DNA from: Eurosta solidaginis | Taxonomy: Eukaryota > Arthropoda > Insecta > Diptera > Tephritidae | NCBI RefSeq assembly: GCF_040869045.1 | Contig: NC_090323.1 | Location: forward strand, 268,464,392 to 268,528,391 | DNA: 64,000 nucleotides | Direction of reading: 5' to 3' | Program-made: the position numbers and the translations under genes | The notes under the pieces: model-generated | Database searches by the model: none | Seen by the model: the letters and a program-made list of their open reading frames with translations, nothing else | Told to the model about the DNA's origin: nothing | Part shown: piece after piece, positions 30,667-42,244 of the stretch | Numbering within the stretch: position 1 is the stretch's first letter | How the letters are laid out: every line of letters starts with the position of its first letter

Positions 30667-31655
30667 TAGAGATGCCACGAATAGTGAATTGGCCGAATAC
30701 CGAATATTCGGCAACGCTGTCGGCCGAAGCGCCGAATATTCGGCACGAAATACATGCTTGTCGGGGCGCGTTAGCTGGATTAAGACAAGTGGACACCTGT
30801 TTTCCTGCTTGTACATAACAGATCATGAAACTTTAATAAATCTGACAATGGGAACTATTGGAACAATGTATCAAACTCCTCAAACCATTCGAAGAGATTA
30901 CAAAAATAACTAGCTCAGGTATCTGTTGCATCTCTGAAGTGATTCCACATGCAGTAAATTTATTAAAATACCTGGGAAAAGCAGAGACAGATGAGAAAGT
31001 ACCAAATATAGTAACAATGAGATCTTCACTGCAAGGCGAGTTTGAAAGGCGATTCAGCTTCGATGAAAAAAACAAATATCTGGTTGCTGCTTTTCTGGAT
31101 CCTCGCTTCAAACCGTGTTTCCTAAGATTGGTTCAGGCAGAAAGAGCAAGACAAAAAATTCTTCTAGAAGCTCTGAAAATAGTACCGATGACGATTCTTC
31201 TCCAATTCGTAAGAAAAGACGCCTGAATGAAAATGATAGGACTACTGAAATACACGACAGTTTCTGGAACTGCTTTGAGGAAGCCGCTACAGATAATATG
31301 CGAAATGCTAATGATGAGGAGGACGTGGAGAAGAATGCTGTGGCAAAGTTTAAAAGTTTGCTAAAGTTTATCTTTCTTCTCCTGGAAGTAGCGTGTATAG
31401 TGAGACCTTATGTTCTGATGCTGGTAACATTTACAATGAAAAGCATAACCGTTTACTACCCAAAAATGATGAAAATCTTATTTTTGTCTAACATAACTTA
31501 CCACTGATCAATTTTAAATACTAAAGTGTTGTAATTTCGAAATAAGTACATAATTTTGAGTAATATAGCGTGTCTTTTTTACATGATATAATACGTACTA
31601 TTCGGCCGAATACCGAATAGCAAAAAAAGTGGCCGAATAGGTCTTCGGTTTTCCC
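30667..31655 (+). mobile_element. Decayed hAT element with GGCCGAATA subterminal repeats
   Basis: The left end TAGAGATGCCACGAATAG fits hAT termini. GGCCGAATA/CCGAATATTCGG motifs cluster in the first 70 bp and again at 31600-31645, a typical subterminal arrangement. A hAT transposase relic lies between. The right terminus is not cleanly identified (near 31640-31664) and no 8-bp duplication could be matched. Confidence 0.7.
30858..31420 (+). pseudogene. hAT (ZBED-like) transposase C-terminal relic
   Basis: The frame at 30858-31226 includes LKPFEEITKITSSG, ISEVIPHAVNLLKYL and KYLVAAFLDPRFKPCFL. The last is the (A)xLDPRFK landmark of the hAT RNase-H-like domain. It then shifts frame near 31110 to a Ser/Lys-rich linker and DSFWNCFEEAATDN. 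The N-terminal BED finger and first catalytic part are absent, and the C-terminal dimerisation block is lost after 31420. The closest relatives are ZBED4/ZBED6-like transposases. It is dead. Confidence 0.8.
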
Positions 31656-31659
31656 TTCT

Positions 31660-32110
31660 AGAAAGTGGACTTTCCGCTCCCCTCATTATTTCTTTTCCAT
31701 TCCCTTCATACCACTTCCTTTCATTTCCTTTCTTTACCTTGGCTCAACCACGTATTATTGTTATTATATATACTTCTCTGTTATTATTTCTACTCCTTTT
31801 TCTTCCTCCTCTTCTTCTTGTTCAACTTCTTTTTCTCTATCGTTTCACTTTCTGCTTTATACAAGTATCAGCGACCTGTTTCTCTGCCTTCGTTAATTTA
31901 CTATCAACTCTAGCACGTACATTATTACTACATTACGCTACGGTGTATTGCCTAAACTTAAGCTTACATTCTCTACTATCCCATACAGCATACCAATATC
32001 ACTTACTACGCCTACATTTACATTTCATATTCCCCCACATAGCATTCCACTTCCAATCACTACGCTTACGCTTAAATTTCCCTTACGCTAATATCCTGAA
32101 TTCTTCCATA
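31660..32110. repeat. Pyrimidine-rich low-complexity tract
   Basis: 31660-31745 is nearly pure C/T (TTTCCTTTCTTTACC), followed by C/T/A-rich DNA with CTACGCTTAC-like variants to 32110. The long open frames here are by-products of composition. Confidence 0.65.
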
Positions 32111-33300
32111 CTGTGAATAAAGATGTCACCACATTCATTTAAACTAGTAAATATTCCTTTTTTGTGAAACGGCTCTCAGATCTCTTTTTCAATTCCACTT
32201 GAACACTTAAAAACGCTATCTAAAACAAAATATAATAAATAAGATCTTGCTACGCATAATGACCCGTTACCTTATGCCGATCATATAGAAAAGAGCTGTC
32301 GCCCTTTTTTAAGGTGTTAATATTGATATGTTTGGTTAAATAACTTTATTTAACATAAACATATTACTTCATCGTAAAATTTTAAACAACATAATATTCA
32401 AATGGTTCGAATGCATTTTAATCAAGTCATATTTATTCTTAACGCATCGTCGCATTTAATTTATGAGCATTCAATAAGCGACTTCTTGACGCCCAGCACA
32501 AATTACTTGATTACCTTTTGGTCGCTGCAATTGGCTTCATAGCTGAGGAGGTCCAAACGAAGGTAGCTTTGTTGGTTTTATTTTCTGGTTATTCATATAT
32601 GAACACAAAAGAACACAATGAACGACAAGACTGGCTAAGACAAAATAGAATAGTAAACAATTTTTAGAGCGACAAAACAACATTCAACTACAAATTAACA
32701 AACAAACACGTCACACATTCCATTACAATTCGTCACGCGCAAAAGGGCTGCATTGTCTCTGCGTTCTGTCTATTAAGTATGAGTGCAATAAAAAATTGAA
32801 AAACAATTCCAAAAAAAAAAAAAATCTATCAACATTTAAGGAGTAATGAAAATTAAAACTAGGTGCAGAAAAATGAAGTCGATCAAAAGTGAGTCAACAG
32901 TCAACAAGTCAACCAGCTGAGATGAACGGAGCTCGAGCTAAGTAAGAGTGCAACAGTCAAAAAATATGAATGTTTGTACAACGGGTGGCCTTTTGGAATT
33001 TTTTATTTTCTTTTCCGAGACACCATCAATGCGACAATAATGCGTTACAACATTTATGATTGTCTTACCAAAAAGTTGTTTGACCCCTTCAGTGTTTACT
33101 TTGTAATGATTAGTGGTAGAATGTTTTAGACAGCAAGAATGCGTCAGTTTAAATGCAAACTGAATGTGGCATAACTGCGTTGGTTGGACGCTGCACACAT
33201 TCAAGTTGTAAACACAGTGTGATGGCTTGAAAAAGTTTCGGGAATTACCTCAAACCTTAAAGTATGTAACGTTCTGAGCTTTGTTTTATTGTAAATGCGC
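32111..33300. other. Unassigned DNA
   Basis: No gene is recognised. An A13-type run lies at 32812-32825. Confidence 0.45.
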
Positions 33301-33304
33301 TGTG

Positions 33305-33652
33305 GGCGGCCGCCGTGGTGTGATGGTAGCGTGCTCCGCCTACCACACAGAAGATCCTGAGTTCACGCTCCGGAAAAAGCAACATCAAAAACTTTAGAAA
33401 CAAGTTTTTTCAATTAGAAGAAAAATTTTCTAAGCGGGGTCGCCCATCGGCAGTGTTTGGCAAACACTCCGAGTGTATTTCTGCCATGAAAAGCTCTCAG
33501 TGAAAACTCATCTGCCTAGCAGATGCCGTTCGGAGTCGGTCCCATCCAGCCAATTTGTAGGAAAAAATAGGAGCATGACGTAAAATAGAAGAGAAGCTCG
33601 GCCTTAGATCTCTTCGGAGATTATCGCGCCTTACATTTATTTATTTTTATTT
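33305..33652 (+). mobile_element. tRNA-derived SINE, best copy
   Basis: The head GGCGGCCGCCGTGGTGTGATGGTAGCGTGCTCC contains an A-box-like region (about 33316-33331). GAGTTCACGCTCCGG at 33360-33374 is a B-box-like region at tRNA spacing, so RNA polymerase III transcription is expected. The body has GCAACATCAAAAACTT, CAAACACTCCGAGTG, AGATGCCGTTCGGAGTCGG and CAATTTGTAGG. The 3' end is (TTTA)n-like, ending TTATTTATTTTTATTTA. Three related copies occur in this window (4590-4842, 30388-30482, 44238-44543). No clear target duplication was seen. Confidence 0.85.
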
Positions 33653-33925
33653 AATAACGTCTAATACAAACAATTTTTTAGAGTATTAGCGAAATTTAAT
33701 AGATAATGAGCGCTTTCAGTGAACACAATTTGTGTAGTAAAATAAACAGCTAATTTTATTATTACCGAAAATTTTTACGTATTCTGAATCGTTGAGATTT
33801 TGTTCGGACTACGTTTTAGCTCGTCTTGAATGGGCTTTGTCGGTATTTCTGAAAATCGTCGGTATTATGTCTAGTCGGGATTCTGAAAATCAGAACTGTT
33901 CTGTGGCATTTTATCTCCGGTGTTA

Positions 33926-34439
33926 TCTTTATATATAAAAATCACGTGTCACTATGTTTGTCCGCGATGGACTCTTAAACTACTGCACCGATTTTGAATT
34001 TGTTTTGCACCCCGTGTGTAGTTTGATCAAACTTGAAATACAGGATAGGTTATATCTCAGTTTATGTTCAAAATATTATTTTATTGCAATTTATTTAAAT
34101 AGTTATACGTAATAATAAAATGTTACGTATACGCAGCGGCACTCATATTTTCAGGTGATGCGGATATACTTCCGTGTAATTGCTTGGTGTTTAATTAAAC
34201 AACCTGCTTATCAATAAAAAATATTATAGCGACCGATATCAAGTATAGCACATCAAAAAGCTCGCCGAGAGAGGGCGGGGCGGGTAGGGTAGACCCAGGG
34301 TTTCTGAGGGGGCCCGCGATTTAGAAGTACTAAGACATTTTTTGTTAATTCAGGAGAGTGTAATTTTTAAGCCGAATTTCAAAAGCAATGAATATCTGCA
34401 TTTTGTTTTAATATTATAGTGAAGTGTGAAAAATAAAAA
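33926..34439 (+). mobile_element. Helitron 5'-end fragment
   Basis: TCTTTATATATAAAAATCAC directly after an A at 33925 resembles fly Helitron 5' ends, followed by GTTTGTCCGCGATGGACTC and CTGCACCGATTTTGAA. Its 3' end was not found before the next Helitron begins. 34108-34215 is related to 48585-48695. Confidence 0.55.
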
Positions 34440-35342
34440 TCTATATATATAAAAGGAAAGGCTAAAATTTGTGTTAGTTGATCGCCGGCGTTTGAGGAGA
34501 TGCGTCAGTCGATTTTGTTCATACGTGGACCAGGGTACCCCTAGAATGTGTTTGTAGAATATGGATAACAAATGAAAGCTGTTGATGAGTTCTTTAGTAG
34601 AGGGTAATTTTCATACCCCTGGGTGACTAGGGTCTCGAGATATAGGCCAAAACGTGGACCCCGATACCCCAGAATGTGTGGGTAATATAGATATCAAATG
34701 AAAGCTGTTGCTGAGAGCTCTAAAGTAATTTTCATTGTGATATTCTTTGTAAAACAGTTGTAAAAACGTTGGCGGTAACAGTTTTTTGAAGAAAAAAAAT
34801 ATTTTTTTTTTTTGGGTTTTTGGGAGTGTTTTAGTCGTAAAATTTACTCTTTCGCCATTTTTTTCGCAGGCCCGAAAATAATTATTTTGAGTATGCGTAG
34901 TGGAACTTTTTTTCCTGAGCCCAAATCCTATCGAAAAATCGATGGCGCGATATCGGTTAATAAATTGACCCAGTCTAACCCACATACCTATTTACATACG
35001 TCAATTCGATTTGCCTGAAATTTGGTATATAAATTTGCCTATATTAATTAGTGTTTACGATCCTTTTTTCCGACCAGAGACGGGTTGGGACTGGGATTAG
35101 GACTAGGACTGGGACTGAGACTCGGAGTGGGACTGGGGACTGGAACAAAAGAGATAGACTGAGAGAGAGATAGAATGAGACGAAAATGGAGATAGGTGAA
35201 GCGAAAAAGACGGAGGGAGGAGTGAATAAAAGGATTAGGAAAAAGTGAAGAGGGGAAGGCAGAGTTATACGGAAAAAGCTTTTTAAAATGTATGCAGGTA
35301 GGCCAAATTTAGGGCAGAACAACGTCTGCCGGGTCTGCTAGT
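34440..35342 (+). mobile_element. Non-autonomous Helitron (~903 bp)
   Basis: It begins TCTATATATATAAAAGG after an A at 34439 and ends CTAGT (35338-35342), preceded by the hairpin GGCAGA-ACAACG-TCTGCC (35313-35330). A 5' TC, a 3' CTRRT and a short 3' hairpin about 10 bp before the end define Helitrons. The base after CTAGT is A rather than the usual T. The body has repeated GTGGACC...ATACCCC and ATATCAAATGAAAGCTGTTG blocks, and shares 34870-34980 with 53985-54085. No Rep/helicase gene is present. Confidence 0.8.
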
Positions 35343-35700
35343 AATTTTATATAATAGTACAACATAATATCATCAACGACATTATAACGTAATTTAACAT
35401 GAAATAATTCTGATGACATGGCTTATAACATAAGGAAACATAACTAAAAATAACATAACTTAACAACACAATACAACATGGCATAGTGTATGGTTTATCA
35501 CAAGATAAGATATATTATCAATGACATAATCAAACACAATATAAATGTAAGATACCGTGCAATAGCTTTACATAAAGTAACATAGCATAGTAATAATAAA
35601 GCATAATATACCGTGACATAACATGAAATGACAGAAAATCACTTGAAATAAAATAAAACGTCTATACAATTAATAACATTAAATAAGTTCAGTTAAGTTT
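35343..35700. repeat. Degenerate ACATAAC array
   Basis: Variants of ACATAAC, ACATAAT and AACATGA recur every 8-15 bp in one orientation, starting immediately after the Helitron end. Confidence 0.65.
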
Positions 35701-37201
35701 AATATATCTTATATGGCAGACCTGGTGGAGGTAACAAACTAAACATAATATAAAGAAGCATCGAGCCACGACGAAACAATCCAATGGCGGACGAGTAGAA
35801 GCATGAGTTGAATTTGAAGAATATAAGAACAAATGCTCTAAAAATCTAAAAAAGCTAGACATTAGAAGAGCAGTATAATCAACAACAGCAAGACTAAAGG
35901 TTTGGAAGGGCCCTGTTGGTTACAAAAATAGCAATTTTTGACAGGGCTGGAAGAGGGGCATTCAAATATACAACATCTATTAACACCGTCAAAAAATTAG
36001 TGAAACAAGCCGAAATCAAATTATCGAGTATTTCATAGTCCTAACTCACTGTACTCAATTTCCACCTCCGCCATTACAAAGTGGGCATACCAGACTGCAT
36101 ACTAGTCAAAGAAGAAAGAATGGACACCACAGCAACAACAACAGTCATAAGACAAACAATAAAAATTGTGTCACGAGCATATACGAACGCGTTTTCCAAC
36201 CTAAACACTACACATACTAAAAGTTATATATTCAAATTTGAAAACGCTTAATGAGTAAATACATATGTATATACGCATTTTTTGCATTTGTTGTTGTTGT
36301 CATTACATGCAACCTAACACCGTTGCACGGTAGCCGACAAGCTGAAACCATTGTACGTACCTACTAAGTGCGTATTTAATGCGTCATAAACCAAGACGAA
36401 TCACACTTTTATGTGCAGCAAATCTTCACTTCCCACCTTCGTTTTATCGTACTTATATATGAACTCTTGTGGCCTGGGCTTTGAAGTGAACAAAGAACAA
36501 CAAAATGCGACGATGGAGCATGAATGAGCAGTTAAAAGGTTTAATGTCCAGTAGAACACGCTGCTTGTTGAATAAATATTTATGCACTTTTGTATATATA
36601 TATGTCTTCTTCTTTTAGATTCATAAGTACAGCAGCGAAAAAAGCAATGGCAGTGCTAACTTTTATCAAATGTAGTGAATTAAATTTTTATGTTTTAGGG
36701 CTTTATTCTGTATTGCGAGCGTTAGCTCAGACGAACGATTCGCCTGCAAACGATTTCGTCTAGCAATGAACATCTCATATTACTACACACAAACTTGATC
36801 AGGAGATCCCCCAAAAACTCTTGGCAGATGAACTCATGATGTATTACTAATGTTAAAAAGTTATTATTTACTCAAATATGTCAGGACATAGATATTGGGC
36901 TATTCACATTAGCCTGCTTATCTATTTAAAAAAATATCTAAATGAGTTAATAACCTGTAAGGCACGCTTACGTGAATAGTACAATACAGTTTTTTCGAAT
37001 TAAAAAGATAGATTTTGTTTTTAAGTTAAATTAATTGATATGATAAGGGTGAAGGAATCACTATTCATAGAAAAAGGAGTGAAACTACAAATAACTAAAA
37101 CAAAGAGAATTTTTTAGATGAATACAGTGTTGCAAAAAGTGTAATTATAGATATAACAGTTCGTTACAGGATTCATTTAAAAAAATCAAAAATAGAACGA
37201 A
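35701..37201. other. Unassigned DNA
   Basis: No gene is recognised. 36628-36675 carries TACAGCAGCGAAAAAAGCAA, a short fragment of the CAGCAG palindromic family. 36710-36775 resembles 18080-18165 (TTGCGA(G/A)CG...AGCTCA). Confidence 0.45.
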
Positions 37202-38125
37202 CAAGTAAGGAAGTCTAAGTTCGGGTGCAACCGAACATTACATTACATACAGCTGTACACTTGAAATGCTGTTGTTGTTTGTTTTGTGTGCTTCATAGTG
37301 TTACAAGACTGCGCAATAATACATGTACAAATGGTTCTATTCTGAACTAATTTTTCTTCGAGTTATGGCTCCCGAAACATAGAAAATTGCTTAGTCATAA
37401 AAGGGGCGGTACCACGCCCATTTTTTTAAATTTGAAGTTGTTCCTATTTATTGTTATAAATCCACTTGGAAAATGAAATACCATTGATATAAAATTTCTT
37501 TTTTGCAAGGATATAGCTTATTTTATTCGTCCACAACCTTTTTAAAAATCTTTTATATAAAATTGGCCGTGGTTCTTAACCGATTTCGTTAATTTTTCTT
37601 CAATGCATTCTTTATAGTAAACGCAACCTCTCTGCCGAATTTTATTACGATAGGTTTAAAGTAAGTAAGTAAAATAGATTTTATCACAAGTGGGCGGTGC
37701 CACGCCCATTTAAAAAAAATGTTTTCAAGTTTTTATCAAGAGTCTCAATATAAGTCCACACGTCAAATTAAAACACTCTAGGTGTATTATTTACCAAATA
37801 ATCAGGTATTTGTGTTTTCCAAAATGTTATATATGTATATAAAAAGTGGGCATGGTTATCATCCGATTTCGCTAATTTTCAATACCAATCTATTCTTGGT
37901 ACAGATCAGCTCGTGCACCAAAACCGAAGATATCTAAATATTTACTCAAGTTATCGTGTTAACGGACAGACGGACGGACGGACGGACATGGCTCAATCAC
38001 ATTTTTTTCGGTTTTGATATATGAAAGTCTATATCTATCTCGATTCATTTATACCTGTACAACCGACCGTTATCCAATCAAAGTTATAATACCCTGTGTA
38101 CAAGTAGAGCTGGGTATAAAGCTGT
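37202..38125 (+). repeat. GC-box interspersed repeat, copy 3
   Basis: It starts ACAAGTAAGGAAGTCTAAGT and ends GAGCTGGGTATAAA. It contains GGGGCGGTACCACGCCCA (37404), GTGGGCGGTGCCACGCCCA (about 37690), GTGGGCATGGTT (37846) and (GACG)n with ACATGGCTCA (37968-37997). It lacks about 170 bp of the 5' part present in copies 1 and 4. Confidence 0.8.
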
Positions 38126-40100
38126 GTTAGATATTAAAGATAGAACATACCGAATTTATATTACGAATAATTTGCCATGGCCATAAAAGTTCATAATTTA
38201 AAAAGGTATGAGTGCTGAACTACCGGTCGCCAATGCAGAAAGGTGTTCTGCGCAAAAATACTATGGATCCCAACCCCGGTATCGGAGCACTTCGGGCCAT
38301 TTTTCGGTCTTTTTGAAATATCTTTTGACAGAAATAAAATTTTTAATTTTCGCTTTCAAATTCGTGGTCCTGGGTCCAAAACGCGTCTTTTGACACCTCT
38401 CCCGACGACGAGTTTGGACGAGTTTTAGCAGTTGTGAGCAACTAAACATGAAATAACCTATATTTCAAAAAAAGTTTTTAATAATCTTAGTGAAGTTAAA
38501 AGAATTTATGAAAATAAGAAAGACAGCACAAAACGTGTTGCCGAGCACAAGCGACTCGGTGCTTTCATTGTCACATCCTCTTCCTCATGTAACGAGTTTC
38601 ATCAACAAAAATATTTGTTTTTCAACAGCGTCTAAAAAAACTTAAACAAGTTTTTTTTGAAATATCGAAAACAAACAAATTATTTAATTAAGAAAATTAA
38701 AAAAAAATTGCCACTGCTCTTTTTCGATTCACTGCTGTACTTGTGTCAATTTATGCTCGTGCGTTCAGGTAACAATTAGAGCTTTAGTTGGTTTGCGTGT
38801 GTATGTGTGTGTGCTTGTCGAGGGAACTATGTCGCACATTTATCTCACGACTTTATTACAAAATACTTATTCCATACAATTGTGACCGCTTATTTATTCT
38901 TATTGTTATTGTTATGCGCTGTTTTCCAACATTTATGCGTTGATAACTGTCGTGTCACAAATACTAACTTCCAGTTGCTGCGACCGTCATGTGAAAGGGG
39001 TTATGAGAAGGAGTTTATTAAATGCACAATAAAACAATAATAAAATACAATAAGTAATTTTTATTCTTTTACACATTCGAGCGCTTGTTTGCGACACAAT
39101 TTTCATACACACGTACACACACATTCGCATGCGTACACTTACACACACACACGAATTTTCACTTTATCACTCAGCAATATTAGATGCATTTATGAGACGG
39201 AATAATAACATTTACAATTGCCTTTGTTTCGTCCGTTGCCACTTTGACCAACTTTTAGCTGAATGTCAACTCATTAACTAACCAATAAAAAATCTGCAAT
39301 TTTTGCCTAACGTTTTTGTAAATATCTCAAGTGAAAGATGTTGTGGAATTATGAGCAAATTAAAATATCATAAAAAATTTTAACGGAAATTAGATGCATT
39401 TTTGTTTAAACACGCATGCGCACACACGCACACCTTTGTTTGTAAACGTGTTTGTGTAAATGCCGTAACTGTAAAGAAGCGGTTACGTTTTGTATGATAT
39501 TAACGGTCATATGGACGGATTTTGCATAAAAGATAACTATGAAAAAATTATTTTTTTAAAACAATTGTGGAACTGTCTTTGAAAATTTTTATCTTGGAGA
39601 AGAACGAGTTTAATAAAGCTTCGCGTTTTCGGCCGAAAGTTGCACAATAATTTCAATAATTGCACAACTTTACTCTGCACATTTATTGCTTTATCATTTT
39701 TGAATGCTTTCATCAAACTTGGCATATTCGATGTTTTTAATACTGATAAGTTCCGATTTCACTCTATCTACTTTTGGCGGTGATCAAACTAAAAAAAAAC
39801 TTACAGACGTATCCCAAGGATAAGAAAGTAACTGTTAAGAGTGCCGAAAAGAAGTCGAATAGAATCCGAACACTATTTCATAAGATGCCTTAAAAAACTT
39901 GTGGTGAGAAAATGTTCCCTATGTCCGGAAAATTCTGTACGAAAATTTCCATTTTCTTTTGGTTTTTTTTAGTTTTTTTCTCCTTCATTATATTTCTTTG
40001 TGGATAATAACAAAGGAAATTTCCCGACGAATAACAACTTCATGTCACTATTTTAGCCTTGAGAAGCTCCATATTTCTCAGGCTGACGACAGATTGGAAG
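38126..40100. other. Unassigned DNA
   Basis: No gene is recognised. 38208-38430 has open frames on both strands without known motifs. TGTGTGTATGTGTGTGTG and ACACACACAC tracts lie near 38795 and 39100-39160. 38700-38747 ends TCACTGCTGTA like the CAGCAG palindromes. Confidence 0.45.
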
Positions 40101-40108
40101 CGAGCAGC

Positions 40109-40195
40109 ATATATCTGTGGTCGCAAGCAATAATCGCCTAAGTCCTATCCTTTTATATTGGACTTAGGCGATTATTACTTATGACCACAGATATG
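40109..40195. repeat. Near-perfect hairpin (36-bp arms, 14-nt loop)
   Basis: Left arm 40110-40145 and right arm 40160-40195 are inverted with about 3 mismatches. The core is CAATAATCGCCTAAGTCC against GGACTTAGGCGATTATT. A related half-site (TGTGGTCGCAAGCGATAATAG) occurs alone at 41070-41090. Confidence 0.85.
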
Positions 40196-40291
40196 TATAT
40201 ATTTAAAGATAGAAAGCTATGAGAACTATTTCGTATGGAAACTTGTAAATGTAATCAGAGTGCCGCGATCGCTTGAAGCTTGTAAATATAT

Positions 40292-40724
40292 TGTGACGAA
40301 TATTAGCAACACTGAGGCATACTATCATCTCTAAGCCGTTACTAAGCAATCACTTGTATCTGCATAAACACATCAATCGTTATGTCTACACATATGTACA
40401 TACAGCAGCGGAGAGTTACTCACAAATCATCAGCAAAGTAGTTCTCACACATACACATGCATATTTCTGAGATACTCACAAAAGTATGCAATCTTCAGCG
40501 AACTAGTAAATTCTAGAAATAGAAACGCCTAGAAATATGCCAACGAGGAAACCGAAGAGTATAAAAGCAGCACCAGCAGTTGTGAAGTATCAGTGTTATT
40601 GTGAAGTACTTTAATAAAGGCCATTTTGCATCATTGAATATTGGAGTTATTTATTCAACAGTTTAGCGATACGAACGTTAGTAGAAGGTTGCAAATAAGA
40701 GGAATACCACTAAAATTCGTTACA
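40292..40724 (+). mobile_element. Solo LTR 1 with 4-bp target duplication
   Basis: TGTGACGAATATTAGCAACA...AAAATTCGTTACA is bounded by TG...CA and flanked by ATAT at 40288-40291 and 40725-40728. TATAAAAG at 40560 and AATAAA at 40613 supply a promoter and a polyadenylation signal in plus orientation, as in an LTR with U3-R-U5. No gag/pol lies beside it, so it is a recombination-derived solo LTR. 4-bp duplications fit Ty3/gypsy or BEL/Pao. It is diverged from the two LTRs below. Confidence 0.9.
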
Positions 40725-40728
40725 ATAT

Positions 40729-41340
40729 AAAAATAAGGGTTTTCTTCTCGGCAAGCATAGCTTATAGCATACTCTCTACCGTCAGGCTGACTAGTATCTT
40801 TTTGAGTTCTGAAAGCATTTTCATATAGTTTTTGACTACTAAACGAGTTGTGGCTGCCTAAAGTATTCTTCTAGTTTTACAAAAATAAGTCCAGATATCG
40901 AAAGGATATTAAAAGAAGTTATAAAACTTCTCAAGACCAAAATAATTTCATAATAATTCAAAACATTTTATTTTTTTCGAGACCTCTCAACATAAGCTTT
41001 AAATTCAAGGGCAGTTTTTACAATTTTCATATTTCGTACGCACCCTAACCCTCTCTAATATATTAACTTGTGGTCGCAAGCGATAATAGCCAAAGTCGAG
41101 CTAGGTCGAAATCGATTTACAAGTAGCATACCGGAACCTTTTTATAGAGACCAATGCCTCCATAGGCACCAAAGTTGTAATTCTTTAAATCTTTGTATAT
41201 GTGTTCCAAAAACCTCTTGTGAGTCTACTTAAAAGAGAGAAACAAACACTCATAATTATGTTTGGCAAAATATTCGAAGCTCGCTTTCATAAAATATCTT
41301 TTATTTTATTTTTTATTATCATCATCCCAAACACTTGTAA
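40729..41340. other. Unassigned DNA
   Basis: Only the half-hairpin at 41070-41090 is recognisable. Confidence 0.45.
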
Positions 41341-41344
41341 ACAG

Positions 41345-41660
41345 TGCCGAAATCATCAAAAAATTAATTCGAAATATTTCTGATATAGTCCCGATTTGAT
41401 CCTGAAATATCATCGTAATGATTTCGAAATTGACCTAAATTATCCTTAAAACAATCCATATATACTAGCTCAGTCACCCGGATATAGCCCCCTGCCTGAA
41501 AACATCCCCGAAATGATATTGTGAACAAACTCTAAATATACCCGAAATGATCTCGAACATATTTCTGAAATAGTCCCGAAAACATTTCTGAAAATACCCG
41601 AATCGATCGCGAAACAGTTTCGAAACACTCCTGAAATTATTATGAAAATAATCGCCAAAT
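41345..41660. repeat. Degenerate CCCGAAA(T) array, locus 1 left arm
   Basis: Repeated ATAGTCCCGA, TACCCGAAATGATC, CATTTCTGAAA and similar motifs occur at roughly 15-25-bp spacing in one orientation. A block with the complementary motif (TTTCGG, CTTCGGGAT) follows at 42045-42240, so the two face each other. Confidence 0.65.
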
Positions 41661-42044
41661 ATTTAGAAAAATATCCCTTGATTTGTTCATTTTTGATCCG
41701 AAAAAAAAACCCTGTAACAGGCCCTGTAATCCCGAAAACTTGACATCATTTTCGACATGGCTAAATGAACAGTCAGCAGTAAAAATGGGATCTAAAAACA
41801 AGGGGCTGTAAAACTGGTACTCATCATTTTTTCTACTCAAATGCGGATACATCGATTCATGCAATAAAACTGGGGAGTCATCATTTTTTCCGTAAGATGA
41901 AGACTTATCAGATCATTCGTTATACTATTCAATAATCCCCCTATTTTTGATAAGCGCAAAATATGGAATTAAGTGCCACTATTATAGATGCGTAACGTTT
42001 TGACGAGATTCGGTAATATTTTGAAGTTGATGGAATTGTATCGT

Positions 42045-42240
42045 ATATTTTTAGACCATTTCGGAAGTACTTCGTAACTGCTTCGTGAATATTTCGAGAT
42101 GACTTCAGAAACACTTCGGGATTATTTTAATAACCATTCCAACCCATAGAATTTTGTAGAAATTTCAGAACACCTTCTGGACTATTTGGGGACATATTTG
42201 GAACACGTCGGGTTTAGTTTAGGATCATATGGAAATCAAT
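42045..42240. repeat. Degenerate TTTCGGGA array, locus 1 right arm
   Basis: Variants of ATTTCGGAAGTACTTCG, CACTTCGGGATTATTT and GACTATTTGGGGAC form the reverse-complement counterpart of 41345-41660. Confidence 0.6.
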
Positions 42241-42244
42241 TTTG

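Noticed and set aside
31665..32116. Hydrophobic frames resembling transmembrane proteins
   Set aside because: They come from the C/T-rich low-complexity tract at 31660-32110.
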